Assembly (NCBI RefSeq): GCF_003721515.1 | Contig: NZ_RJJD01000001.1 | Location: 930,001-994,000, forward strand | Source of the DNA: Rufibacter latericius | GTDB lineage: Bacteria; Bacteroidota; Bacteroidia; Cytophagales; Hymenobacteraceae | DNA: 64,000 nt | Direction of reading: 5' to 3' | Shown here: positions 17,412 through 27,022 of the stretch, piece by piece | Layout: every line of letters starts with the position of its first letter | Numbering within the stretch: the stretch's first letter is position 1 | The notes under the pieces: model-generated | What the model was told of the DNA's origin: nothing | The model's database searches: none | What the model saw: the letters and a program-made list of their open reading frames with translations, nothing else | Translations under genes and position numbers: made by a program

Positions 17412-20378
17412 ATGAAACAATCCCTACTCCTTCTCCTTATTTACCTGTTAACCCTCAACCTTGCCCATGGGCAGAGCACCGTTACCATAACTGGTCGGGT
17501 TACCGATGCTGGTACCGGTGAAGCCCTTATTGGCTCGAGTGTACAGGTAAGGGGCACCACCCTAGGTGCCCAGACCGACGCTACCGGTGGGTTCACCATC
17601 GCTAACGTGCCGCCAGATGCTACCCTGGTGATCAGCTACATTGGCTACGTTGACCAAACCGTAGCCGTGAACGGCAGAACCTCTATCAACATTCAATTGG
17701 CGCCTGCTTCTACTGAGTTAGCGCAGGTAGTGGTAGTGGGCTACGGAACGCAGCAGAAACGAGACGTGACCGGCTCCATCTCCTCGGTAAAGAGCGTAGA
17801 GTTTGAGCGGCAGTCATCGCAAAATCCAGTCAGCTCTATTCAAGGGAAAGTGGCCGGCGTGCAGGTGACCAACTCCGGGGCGCCGGGCGCGGCTCCGCAG
17901 GTCAGGATCAGAGGAGTAGGCTCTGCCCAGGGCGGGGTTGAACCGCTGTATGTGGTAGATGGCACCTTCGTACCCAACCTGAGCTTCCTGAACCCTGCCG
18001 ATATTGAGTCCATGGAGATTCTGAAAGATGCTTCCAGCGCCTCTATCTACGGCATTAGGGCGGCTAACGGAGTGGTTATTGTGACCACCAAGCGTGGGAA
18101 AGCCGGCGAGACCAGAATCAACTACAACGGGTTTGTGGGCATTCAGCGGGCGACAAACAAACTAGAAATGGCCGATGCCCGGGAGTATGTGGAGTTGTAC
18201 AATGAGAAAAACGCCCGAGATACTGCCACAAATATCGCCAGCACTGACTGGTTTGATCAGATTCTGCGCACCGCCATGATCCACAACCACCAGATCTCTG
18301 CCTCCGGCGGATCTGAGAAAGCGACTTACAACGTGAGTGCCGGTTACCTGAAACAGGAAGGTTTGGTGAGAAGCCATAACTATGAGCGGATTACGGCCCG
18401 GCTTCAGTCAGATCTGAAGCTTTCTGATAGAGTGAAAGTAGGCTACAACGGTATTTTCTCCGGCTACAGGTTCAGGGACAGTATTCCCAACAACATCTTC
18501 TACCAAGCGTATGTTCTGCCTCCCATTGTACCCGTCAGAGATGCCAGTGGGAACTATGGTGATCCCGCAGCAGTCGGCACCTTTTCCAATCCGCAGGTTA
18601 CCCTTGACTGGTTTAACCAACGGTCTAGTGGCCAGCGGGTAACCGGCAACGTGTTTGGGGAGTGGAATTTCCTGAATGCGTTCACGTTCCGGACCAGCCT
18701 GGGCCTGGACTATAGCATAGATGAATTCCGGACCTTCCAATCCGCTGAGTTCTTTACCGCTGCCCAAAACGCCACCGTCAGCTCTTTAACCAGAAGCCGG
18801 AGTAAAACGAACAGTTGGCTTTGGGAAAACACACTTACCTTCCAGAAAACCTTTGGGGACCATGAGGTGACGGCTCTGGCGGGTACGTCCTCCCAGGAGG
18901 CCTTTGCCGAAAGGCTGGGAGGCTCTGTGAGAGGCGTGACCTATGAAACCGAAGCCAACCTCTACCTCAGCAACGGCGACCCAACCACCCTCATCGCCAA
19001 TAACAGTGCCAGCAGGGAGAAATTCCTGTCCTACTTCGGGCGGATCAATTATTCTTTCCTGGGAAAATACCTGTTAACGGCCACCCTCCGGTACGACGGT
19101 TCCTCTAAATACCCTGAAAGCGACCGCTATGATTATTTCCCTTCTATTGGGGTAGGCTGGGTAGTAACAGAAGAGTCCTTCATGCAGAACCAGGATGTCC
19201 TGGACTTCATGAAAGTGCGGGCAAGTTGGGGCAAACTGGGAAACAACAACGTACCGGCCAACATTACCTCTGTGACCGTATCCAACCTGCCAAGGTATAT
19301 CGCCTTCTTCAATGGCGTTCCTAGCCCCGGAAGGAACATCAACACGGTTGCTCCTCCCAATTTGCTATGGGAGGTAGTAGAGGAGACAGATATTGGAGCG
19401 GAGTTCGCTCTCCTGAATAACCGGTTAACCTTTGAGGTAGACTGGTACAACAAGAAAACCGAGAACGCAGTCTTCTCCATTCCGTTGATTGGTACTTCCG
19501 GCGCTGAGAACAATTCTATTACGGGTAATTATGCCACGTTCCAAAACCGAGGATTTGAGCTTGCCGCGCGCTGGAACACCACGGTAGGCAACGATTTCTC
19601 CTACAGCGTGGGGGTTAACTTCGCCAAAAACAAGAACGAGGTTATTGGCCTGGCTACCGGTAACACTTCCCTGGCTGCCGGGTCTCTAGGCTTTGGCCAG
19701 TATCTGGTTACCGTTTCCAGAGTGGGTCTCCCCATTGGTTCTTTCTACGGATACCAGGTAGACGGCATCTTCCAGACCGACCAGGAAGCTGATGAATCTG
19801 CCCAGCCCAATGCCGTTGCCGGTGATTTCCGGTACCGTGACCTGAACGGAGACAATGTCATTGACGCCAGTGACAAAACATTGTTAGGCAATCCAAACCC
19901 CGGGATTCTCTACGGCATCAACACCAGTTTTACGTATAAGAACATAGACTTACAGCTAGATATCCAGGGGGTTGCCGACGTAGACATCTACAACGCCAAC
20001 CGAAATATCCGTTTCGGTAACGAAAATTACGACCAAGACTTCTATGACAACCGATGGAGGGGACCTGGCACCTCTAACACCTACCCTTCCGCCAGACTGA
20101 TAGGCTCCAATTTGGACCCGAGCAGTTTCTATGTTGAGAGCGGCGATTATATCCGGATCCGGAACCTGCAATTGGGCTATACCTTCCCCACCACAACCAT
20201 CTCCCGGTGGAAAATGCAAGGGCTCAGGGTCTTCCTCAATGCGCAGAACCCGATCACCATTTTTGACTACAACGGTTTCTCCCCAGAAGTGAGCGGCTCA
20301 CCAATTGAATCTGGGATTGACCGCAACGTCTACCCACTCTCCGCTACTTACAACTTAGGTGTGAACGTAACTTTCTAA
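17412..20378 (+). CDS. susC: SusC/RagA family TonB-dependent transporter
   Basis: 988 residues from the ATG at 17412 (MKQSLLLLLIYLLTLNLAHG, a good signal peptide). A TTG at 17388 is in frame but would spoil the signal. Order: carboxypeptidase-regulatory-like domain (about 24-105), signature AQVVVVGYGTQQKRDVTGS, plug (to about 230), barrel to the terminal LGVNVTF. It pairs with the SusD gene 13 bp downstream to import an oligosaccharide. The following GH144-like, GH43 and GH3 enzymes suggest a beta-glucan, perhaps beta-1,2-linked; the substrate is inference. Confidence 0.95.
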   Translation: MKQSLLLLLIYLLTLNLAHGQSTVTITGRVTDAGTGEALIGSSVQVRGTTLGAQTDATGGFTIANVPPDATLVISYIGYVDQTVAVNGRTSINIQLAPASTELAQVVVVGYGTQQKRDVTGSISSVKSVEFERQSSQNPVSSIQGKVAGVQVTNSGAPGAAPQVRIRGVGSAQGGVEPLYVVDGTFVPNLSFLNPADIESMEILKDASSASIYGIRAANGVVIVTTKRGKAGETRINYNGFVGIQRATNKLEMADAREYVELYNEKNARDTATNIASTDWFDQILRTAMIHNHQISASGGSEKATYNVSAGYLKQEGLVRSHNYERITARLQSDLKLSDRVKVGYNGIFSGYRFRDSIPNNIFYQAYVLPPIVPVRDASGNYGDPAAVGTFSNPQVTLDWFNQRSSGQRVTGNVFGEWNFLNAFTFRTSLGLDYSIDEFRTFQSAEFFTAAQNATVSSLTRSRSKTNSWLWENTLTFQKTFGDHEVTALAGTSSQEAFAERLGGSVRGVTYETEANLYLSNGDPTTLIANNSASREKFLSYFGRINYSFLGKYLLTATLRYDGSSKYPESDRYDYFPSIGVGWVVTEESFMQNQDVLDFMKVRASWGKLGNNNVPANITSVTVSNLPRYIAFFNGVPSPGRNINTVAPPNLLWEVVEETDIGAEFALLNNRLTFEVDWYNKKTENAVFSIPLIGTSGAENNSITGNYATFQNRGFELAARWNTTVGNDFSYSVGVNFAKNKNEVIGLATGNTSLAAGSLGFGQYLVTVSRVGLPIGSFYGYQVDGIFQTDQEADESAQPNAVAGDFRYRDLNGDNVIDASDKTLLGNPNPGILYGINTSFTYKNIDLQLDIQGVADVDIYNANRNIRFGNENYDQDFYDNRWRGPGTSNTYPSARLIGSNLDPSSFYVESGDYIRIRNLQLGYTFPTTTISRWKMQGLRVFLNAQNPITIFDYNGFSPEVSGSPIESGIDRNVYPLSATYNLGVNVTF

Positions 20379-20391
20379 ACAGACAAAAACC

Positions 20392-21861
20392 ATGGAAAAT
20401 AGACTATATCAGAAAAAACGTGGCACCTGGCTGTTGACGGGGGCTTTCGCACTAGGGATTTTGTACTCCTGCAATGATTCATTCCTGGATGTGCCGCCCG
20501 AAGGGAAGGCGGTGGAAACCCAGTTTTTCCAAACCCCGGCCCACGCCGTGGAAGCGGTGAACTCAGTTTACGGTAACCTAAGGGAATGGAACAACATTGC
20601 GTTCGCGCACATGGCTTTAACCACCGTTACCTCTGACGATGCAGACAAAGGAAGCGTGGAAGGCGACGCTGACTTCATGAATCTATATGACCAATTTACA
20701 TTCACGTCCACCGAGGGGCAATTAAACGGCTACTGGGTAGGGCAATACCAGGGCATCAACCTGGCTAACCGGGTACTGGACAATGTACCGGGAATCAGCA
20801 TGGATGAAAACCTGAAAACCCGGATGTTGGCTGAAACTAAGTTCCTGCGGGCCTATCACTACTTCAATTTGGTTCGGGCCTTTGGCGGGGTGCCCATTGT
20901 GAGCAAAGTTCCGGAGACCCCGGAAGAACTGAACCCGGCCCGGGCTTCCCGCGAAGAGGTATACGCGTTTATTGAACAGGATCTGAATGATGCCATTGCG
21001 GTGCTGCCCGTTTCTTACCCGGCCTCAGATAAGGGGCGGGCTACCAAAGGAGCCGCCCTTAGCTTATTGGCCAAGGTGAACCTCTACCAAAGCCAGTGGC
21101 AAGAGGTACTCACGCTCACCGAGCAAGTCATGGGCCTGGGCTACAGCCTGACACCTGATTTTTACCAGATTTTCCGGATTTCGGGCGAAAACAACAATGA
21201 GTCTATCTTTGAGATCCAGGCCCAATCCTTGCCCGGTAACTGCGATGCGGCCAACAGCCAATGGGCAGAGGTACAATCTCCGCGCCTTCCTCAGATAGGC
21301 TGGGGTTTTTTCACTCCCTCTGAAGACTTGGTCAACGCCTTTGAACCCGGTGACGAGCGCAGAGAGGCCACCATTCTGTTCCGCGGCGAGACCACTCCAG
21401 AAGGAGACCTCATTAGTCCCGATGCTCCCAACCCCCGGTACAACCAGAAAGCCTATGTTCCTTTCAGCGTAACCAGAGTGTGTGGATATGGCAAAGACCA
21501 GAACATCAGAATTCTGCGCTACGCGGAAGTACTGCTCATGCACGCCGAAGCCGCCAACGAATTAGGGCAAACCGGCAAAGCGGAAAGCTCCTTGAACATG
21601 GTGCGGCAGCGGGCCGGTCTGGATCCGGTCGCCTTCACCACCAAGGAAGACATGCGCATGAGAATCTGGCACGAACGCCGGGTGGAGTTGGCGCTGGAAA
21701 ACGGCGAACGCTTCTATGACCTGGTACGCCAGGGCCGCGCTGAGCAGGTGCTGAGGGCCCTGGGCAAGAACTTCACCACAGGTAAAAACGAAGTATTCCC
21801 CATACCGCAGACCCAGATCACCCTCAGCGGCGGAAGGCTGGAGCAGAACCCGGGTTACTGA
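20392..21861 (+). CDS. susD: SusD/RagB family glycan-binding lipoprotein
   Basis: 489 residues. The leader ends at a lipobox GILYSC (Cys27), so it is a surface lipoprotein. The region AETKFLRAYHYFNLVRAFGG (about residues 144-163) is the SusD hallmark helix, and the C-terminus EQNPGY is also typical. It forms the binding lid on the SusC encoded 13 bp upstream. A GC hairpin follows the stop. Confidence 0.95.
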   Translation: MENRLYQKKRGTWLLTGAFALGILYSCNDSFLDVPPEGKAVETQFFQTPAHAVEAVNSVYGNLREWNNIAFAHMALTTVTSDDADKGSVEGDADFMNLYDQFTFTSTEGQLNGYWVGQYQGINLANRVLDNVPGISMDENLKTRMLAETKFLRAYHYFNLVRAFGGVPIVSKVPETPEELNPARASREEVYAFIEQDLNDAIAVLPVSYPASDKGRATKGAALSLLAKVNLYQSQWQEVLTLTEQVMGLGYSLTPDFYQIFRISGENNNESIFEIQAQSLPGNCDAANSQWAEVQSPRLPQIGWGFFTPSEDLVNAFEPGDERREATILFRGETTPEGDLISPDAPNPRYNQKAYVPFSVTRVCGYGKDQNIRILRYAEVLLMHAEAANELGQTGKAESSLNMVRQRAGLDPVAFTTKEDMRMRIWHERRVELALENGERFYDLVRQGRAEQVLRALGKNFTTGKNEVFPIPQTQITLSGGRLEQNPGY

Positions 21862-21879
21862 TAGTTACAACAGGTAAAA

Positions 21880-21902
21880 GGCCGGAGCTTGCTGCTCCGG
21901 CC
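21880..21902 (+). terminator. GC hairpin after susD
   Basis: A perfect 9-bp stem GGCCGGAGC / GCTCCGGCC has a 5-nt loop, 18 bp past the stop. No T-run follows, so it may be a transcript-stabilising or attenuating hairpin inside the locus. Confidence 0.55.
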
Positions 21903-21942
21903 CCATCTATGAAATGCCTGCTTCTTGTGCAAACACCCCAGC

Positions 21943-21977
21943 GTTTTAGGCCTCCTTTCAGGAAAATGGCTTAAAAA
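21943..21977. repeat. Dispersed intergenic palindrome, copy 3
   Basis: GTTTTAGGCCTCCTTT-CAGG-AAAATGGCTTAAAAAC, between susD and the first GH144-like gene. Confidence 0.65.
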
Positions 21978-22028
21978 CAAACCTACGCTATCCGTTACCT
22001 GCCGGAGACTTCACCAGCAATTCATGCC

Positions 22029-23660
22029 ATGCCTCCAATGACGAAACTGACGGTTTACTTCCTCTGCCTGCCGCTAGTTTGGCTTGCCTTCGCCTGCGAT
22101 ATAGGCAAAACCGAACCAGACGGCTCCACAGGGCTCCCGCCAGAAAACCCAGTAAATACCGAGCCTGATAAGGAGTTGCTGGACCGCGTGCAGCGGGAAA
22201 CATTCAATTACTTCTGGGAGTATGCGCACCCCACCTCCGGCATGACGCGGGAAAGAACCAACTCCGGCGAAACGGTCACCAGCGGCGGCACCGGGTTCGG
22301 CGTGCAGGCCATAATCGTAGGCGTGCACCGCAAGTTCATCACGCGACAGGAAGCTACCGAACGCTTACTGAAGCTTTGCAACTTTCTGGCCCCAGCAGAC
22401 CGGTTCCACGGAGTTTGGCCGCACTGGCTCAATGGCAGCAACGGTAAAGTAATTCCATTCAGCGCCAAAGACAACGGCGGCGATGTGATAGAAACCGCTT
22501 TCCTGATAAACGGGCTGCTTACCGCCAGAGCTTACTTCAACGGCGCCGATGCTCAGGAAACTGAGTTGCGCACCAAAATCACCCAACTCTGGGAAACCGT
22601 AGAATGGGATTGGTACGCCTCCCGCGGCGACAATAAGTTATACTGGCATTGGAGTCCTGATTACGGTTGGGAAATGAACATGCCCATCCAGGGCTGGAAC
22701 GAGGGGCTCATTGCGTACGTGCTGGCGCTCGCCTCCCCTACCCATGCCATCTCTCCGGCGGTGTACCAAACTTCCTGGATTGGCAGCGGCTTTAGAAGCA
22801 CCCAAATGCTGGAAGGCTATCAACTGGAGATTGGGCCACCCTATGGCGGGCCGCTGTTTTTCGCCCATTATTCATTTCTGAGCCTTGATCCCCGTCAGAT
22901 GCAGGACCAGTACGTGAACTACTGGCAGCATAACGTAAAGCACACGCTCATCAACCGCTCCTACAGCATCTACCTGGCCCCAAAGGCTTACGGATATTTT
23001 GAGCAACTGTGGGGGCTAACAGCTTCTGATGATCCATTCGGCTACTCGGCCCACAGCCCTACCAACGATAATGGCACCGTTACGCCTACGGCGGCACTCA
23101 GTTCCTTTCCCTACACACCTTATTACTCCATACAAGTACTTCGGTATTTGTACGGCGGATTTAACGGCCAAATGATCGGGGCGTATGGTCCTTATGATGC
23201 TTACAATAAGCCTCGTAACTGGATAGGTAAGGATTACCTGGCCATTGATCAAGGGCCTATTGTGGCCATGGTTGAGAACTACCGCAGCGGGCTTTTATGG
23301 GGTCTTTTCACCAATCTGCCCGAAATCCAGGCTGGCTTGACCAAAGCAGGCATCACAAAACCAGTGTATGAAACCGGCTTCTACCTGGCCATTCCGGAAG
23401 TAAGAAGCGGTCAGTTTCACATGCTGAAACACCCCGATGCCGATGCTTACGGGATAGACGTGGCGGTGAAAGAGGCAGGCCCCATGACCCTGACCGTGGA
23501 GATGCCAGACGGAACCGTCATGGAGACGCTCTGGAACAATGAAAGTAAAGCCAGCGGGCAGTACCAGGTCAATTTCGGGAAAACCCTTTCGCCGGGGGCT
23601 TACAAACTCAAACTTAAAACCAGTACCCTCAACAAAGAACTGGCGGTTTTCCTGCATTAA
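22029..23660 (+). CDS. GH144-like (glycoamylase-domain) lipoprotein, candidate beta-1,2-glucanase
   Basis: 543 residues. A lipobox LAFAC (Cys23) marks a lipoprotein; the start may be the ATG at 22029 or 22038. Residues about 48-440 form the glycoamylase-type (alpha/alpha)6 domain, with ETFNYFWEYAHP, GVWPHWLNG, LYWHWSPDYGW and GWNEG (Glu225). This domain defines GH144, whose known members cut beta-1,2-glucan. A beta-rich C-terminal domain of about 100 residues is absent from the next gene's product. It lies 167 bp after susD and 48 bp before its paralogue. The family is well supported; activity is inferred from family and context. Confidence 0.82.
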   Translation: MPPMTKLTVYFLCLPLVWLAFACDIGKTEPDGSTGLPPENPVNTEPDKELLDRVQRETFNYFWEYAHPTSGMTRERTNSGETVTSGGTGFGVQAIIVGVHRKFITRQEATERLLKLCNFLAPADRFHGVWPHWLNGSNGKVIPFSAKDNGGDVIETAFLINGLLTARAYFNGADAQETELRTKITQLWETVEWDWYASRGDNKLYWHWSPDYGWEMNMPIQGWNEGLIAYVLALASPTHAISPAVYQTSWIGSGFRSTQMLEGYQLEIGPPYGGPLFFAHYSFLSLDPRQMQDQYVNYWQHNVKHTLINRSYSIYLAPKAYGYFEQLWGLTASDDPFGYSAHSPTNDNGTVTPTAALSSFPYTPYYSIQVLRYLYGGFNGQMIGAYGPYDAYNKPRNWIGKDYLAIDQGPIVAMVENYRSGLLWGLFTNLPEIQAGLTKAGITKPVYETGFYLAIPEVRSGQFHMLKHPDADAYGIDVAVKEAGPMTLTVEMPDGTVMETLWNNESKASGQYQVNFGKTLSPGAYKLKLKTSTLNKELAVFLH

Positions 23661-23708
23661 CGGAAAAACGGCCTCAAAACAGAACTGCACACCACCAACC
23701 AACGAACT

Positions 23709-25049
23709 ATGAAGCAATTCTACACCATAGCACTTCTGCTGATTCTCTTCTGCGGCTGCGTGAACGCCCAGAAGAAAGGCACCCTGAAACGCCCCAAGAA
23801 CCTCTCCGATGAACAACTCATGGAGCTGGTGCAGCGGCAGACCTTCCGGTATTTCTGGGATTTCGGGCACCCGGTGAGCGGTATGGCCCGCGAGCGGAGC
23901 AACGTGGCCTTTGACTACGGCGGCGAGGTGGTGACCACCGGCGGCACCGGCTTCGGGGTGATGGGCATCATCGTGGCCGCCGAGCGCAAGTGGATTACCC
24001 GCCAGCAGGCCGCCGAGCGGATGCTCAAAATCGTGAATTTTCTCTGGAAAGCCGATCAGTTCCATGGCGTGTTCCCGCATTGGCTCAACGGCGAGACGGG
24101 CAAAGTAATCCGGTTCAGTCCCAAAGACGATGGCGGCGATCTGGTGGAAACCTCCTTCCTGTTTCAGGGTCTGCTCTGCGCCCGCCAATACTTCAACCAA
24201 GACAACCCCACCGAGAGCCAGGTGCGCAACAAGATCCTCTGGATGTGGGAAGGAATTGAGTGGAACTGGCACACCCAGGGCGGACAGAACGTGCTGTACT
24301 GGCACTGGAGCCCCAACAACGGCTGGAGCATGAACCACCAGCTCCGCGGCTGGAACGAGGGGCTCATCACCTACGTACTGGCGGCCTCCTCGCCGCGGTT
24401 CAGCATCCCTCCGCAGGTGTATCACCAGGGCTGGACCACGAACAACTACTTCCGCAACGACCGCGAGTTCTACGGCATCAAACTGCCGCTGGGCTTTGAC
24501 TACGGCGGGCCGCTGTTTTTCGCCCATTATTCCTTTTTAGGCCTTGATCCGAGGGGGCTCAAAGACCAGTACGCTGATTACTGGGAGCAGAACAAACGCC
24601 ACACGCTCATCAACCGGGCCTATTGCATTGACAACCCTAAGAAGTACAAAGGCTACTCAGAGAACTCCTGGGGCCTCACCGCCAGCGACAGCTACCGGGG
24701 CTACGCCGCCCACTCGCCCACCGAGGACCTGGGTGTGATCACCCCCACCGCGGCCTTGTCCTCGTTCCCCTACACGCCGGAGTATTCCATGAAAGCGATG
24801 CGGTACTTCTATGACACCCTCGGCGATAAAACCTGGAGCGAGTACGGCTTCGTGGATGCCTTCAGCGAGCACCACAACTGGTACGCCAACTCGCACCTGG
24901 CCATCGACCAGGGCCCCATCATCGTCATGATCGAAAACCACCGCACCGGCCTGCTCTGGAAGCTGTTCATGAGCATTCCCGATGTGCAGAACGGCTTACG
25001 CAAACTCGGGTTTGAGAGTCCTCAGTTACCAGTAAACGCTAGCAAATGA
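23709..25049 (+). CDS. GH144-like (glycoamylase-domain) exported enzyme
   Basis: 446 residues with a hydrophobic export signal (LLLILFCGC then VNAQ; lipoprotein or periplasmic). The glycoamylase-type domain covers almost all of it, with QTFRYFWDFGHP, GVFPHWLNG, VLYWHWSPNNGW and GWNEG (Glu217). It is a clear paralogue of the preceding gene without its C-terminal domain. The stop overlaps the next start by 4 bp (ATGA), so translation is coupled to the GH43 gene. Two such enzymes side by side suggest one surface and one periplasmic step on the same glucan. Confidence 0.82.
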   Translation: MKQFYTIALLLILFCGCVNAQKKGTLKRPKNLSDEQLMELVQRQTFRYFWDFGHPVSGMARERSNVAFDYGGEVVTTGGTGFGVMGIIVAAERKWITRQQAAERMLKIVNFLWKADQFHGVFPHWLNGETGKVIRFSPKDDGGDLVETSFLFQGLLCARQYFNQDNPTESQVRNKILWMWEGIEWNWHTQGGQNVLYWHWSPNNGWSMNHQLRGWNEGLITYVLAASSPRFSIPPQVYHQGWTTNNYFRNDREFYGIKLPLGFDYGGPLFFAHYSFLGLDPRGLKDQYADYWEQNKRHTLINRAYCIDNPKKYKGYSENSWGLTASDSYRGYAAHSPTEDLGVITPTAALSSFPYTPEYSMKAMRYFYDTLGDKTWSEYGFVDAFSEHHNWYANSHLAIDQGPIIVMIENHRTGLLWKLFMSIPDVQNGLRKLGFESPQLPVNASK

Positions 25050-26803
25050 AAACAGTCCTACACCTGGGCCTACTCCTGCTCATCGCCTTGCTGATGCACC
25101 TGCCGGCAGCCGCGCAGAAAACGCAACGCACCTACTGTAACCCCATGAACCTGGATTACGGCTACACGCCCATCCCCAACTTCACGGAATCGGGCAAACA
25201 CCGCGCTACCGCCGACCCAGTCATTGTCATGTACAAAGGCGATTATTACCTGTTTTCCACGAATCAGTGGGGATACTGGTGGAGCAACAACCTCTACAAC
25301 TGGAACTTTGTCTCCAAGTCTTTCCTGAAGCCGCACCACAAAGTCTATGATGACCTGTGCGCCCCGGCGGTGTTCGTGCTGGGCGATACGCTGCTGGTCT
25401 TCGGGTCCACGCACGAGAAGAATTTCCCGCTCTGGATGAGCACCAACCCCAAGGCAAATCAGTGGAAAGAGGCCGTGGAGCCGTTCCAGGTGGGTGCCTG
25501 GGACCCCGCCTTTTTCCTGGACGATGACAACCGCCTGTACCTCTACTGGGGCAGCAGCAACGTGTACCCCATGTACGGCATTGAGATCAACCGGAAAACC
25601 TTTGAGCCCATCGGCGAGAAAAAGGAGATGATCGGGCTGAACCACGAGCGGTTTGGGTGGCAGCGTTTCGGGGAGTACCTGGACAACACCTTCCTGGACC
25701 CGTTCATGGAAGGCGCCTGGATGGACAAGCACAACGGCAAGTATTACCTGCAATACGGCGCGCCCGGCACTGAATTCAGCGGCTACGCCGATGGCGTGCA
25801 GGTGGGCGACAGCCCATTGGGGCCGTTCAAGCCGCAGGCGCATAATCCGTTCGCCTACAAACCGGGCGGGTTCGCGCGCGGCGCGGGGCACGGCAACTCG
25901 TTCAAAGACAAATGGGGCAACTGGTGGCACGTCTCCACGGTGGTCATCTCGGTGAAAAATAACTTCGAGCGGCGTCTGGGCGTTTGGCCCGCTGGGTTCG
26001 ACAAAGACGGCGTCATGTACTGCAACACCACCTTCGGGGATTACCCGCACTATCTGCCCAACGGCCCTTCTGATCACCTCAAGAGCCGCTTCACCGGCTG
26101 GATGCTCCTCAACTACAACAAACCTGTGACGGTTTCCTCCACGCTGGCGGCCTACGCACCCAACTACGCCGTGGACGAGAGCATCAAAACCTATTGGAGC
26201 GCCGCTACCGGAAACAAAGGCGAGTGGATCCAGACCGAGCTCGGCCAACCCAGCACCGTGAACGCTATCCAACTCAACTACGCTGACCAAGACGTGACTT
26301 TCCTAGGAAAGCAAACGAACATCTACCACCAGTACAAGCTGTACCATTCCCTAGACGGCAAAACCTGGAAGGTGCTGGTAGACAAAAGCCAGAACAAAAC
26401 CGATGTACCGCATGACTACATTGAGTTAGACAAACCGGTGCAGGCGCGGTACCTCAAGCTGGAGAACCTGCACATGCCCACCGGCAAATTCGCCATCAGC
26501 GGGTTCAGGGTATTTGGAAGCGGCAACGGCAAAAAGCCCCAAACCGTGAAAGACCTCACCATCCTGCGCACCGAGAAAGACAAACGCAGCGCCTGGATCA
26601 AATGGTCGCAGGTGAGCGATGCTTACGCCTACAACCTCTACACGGGCGTGGCGCCAGACAAGCTCTACAACTGCATCATGGTGCACGGCGGCGGCGAGTA
26701 CTACTTCAAAGGTATGGACAAAGAGCTGCCGTACTACTTCCAGATTGAGGCCATCAACGAGAACGGCGTTTCCACCAGAAGCAAAGTGATAGAATCTAAG
26801 TAG
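25046..26803 (+). CDS. GH43 family enzyme with CBM32-like and FN3 domains
   Basis: 585 residues with a signal peptide (cut after PAAAQ). The five-bladed GH43 propeller spans about residues 28-345, with the acidic triad in place: base Asp57 (ADPVIV), modulator Asp153 (AWDPAF), acid Glu222 (FMEGAW). About residues 350-490 form an F5/8C discoidin (CBM32-like) sugar-binding domain and about 495-583 an FN3 fold. It overlaps the upstream GH144-like gene by 4 bp. GH43 members act on alpha-L-arabinose, beta-xylose or beta-galactose linkages, so its place in a glucanase operon is unusual. Substrate not predictable. Confidence 0.85.
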   Translation: MKTVLHLGLLLLIALLMHLPAAAQKTQRTYCNPMNLDYGYTPIPNFTESGKHRATADPVIVMYKGDYYLFSTNQWGYWWSNNLYNWNFVSKSFLKPHHKVYDDLCAPAVFVLGDTLLVFGSTHEKNFPLWMSTNPKANQWKEAVEPFQVGAWDPAFFLDDDNRLYLYWGSSNVYPMYGIEINRKTFEPIGEKKEMIGLNHERFGWQRFGEYLDNTFLDPFMEGAWMDKHNGKYYLQYGAPGTEFSGYADGVQVGDSPLGPFKPQAHNPFAYKPGGFARGAGHGNSFKDKWGNWWHVSTVVISVKNNFERRLGVWPAGFDKDGVMYCNTTFGDYPHYLPNGPSDHLKSRFTGWMLLNYNKPVTVSSTLAAYAPNYAVDESIKTYWSAATGNKGEWIQTELGQPSTVNAIQLNYADQDVTFLGKQTNIYHQYKLYHSLDGKTWKVLVDKSQNKTDVPHDYIELDKPVQARYLKLENLHMPTGKFAISGFRVFGSGNGKKPQTVKDLTILRTEKDKRSAWIKWSQVSDAYAYNLYTGVAPDKLYNCIMVHGGGEYYFKGMDKELPYYFQIEAINENGVSTRSKVIESK

Positions 26804-26807
26804 TGGT

Positions 26808-26843
26808 GTTTTAAAGCCGATTTAAGCAAAACTGTTTTAAAAC
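26808..26843. repeat. Dispersed intergenic palindrome, copy 4
   Basis: GTTTTAAAGCCGATTT-AAG-CAAAACTGTTTTAAAAC, 4 bp after the GH43 stop. Confidence 0.6.
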
Positions 26844-26887
26844 CTCCACCCATAATATTAGGTGAAAAGCGCCTGGAGTATAGTTCC

Positions 26888-26923
26888 GTTTCGGGGCTGA
26901 TTTTATTAAAACAAACTTAAAAC
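26888..26923. repeat. Dispersed intergenic palindrome, copy 5
   Basis: GTTTCGGGGCTGATTT-TATT-AAAACAAACTTAAAAC, 44 bp after copy 4 and 99 bp before the GH3 start. Confidence 0.6.
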
Positions 26924-27022
26924 AGCAGGTCCATATTTCTCCAAGCGAGAGGTTATCGGCGGCCGCTAAATAATATAAGAGAATATAAGAGAATACCATT
27001 AGAAGCCACTAAACACGCGCGA

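Noticed and set aside
23295-24527. 410-codon antisense frame across two GH144-like genes
   Set aside because: It spans a gene boundary and has no recognisable domain.
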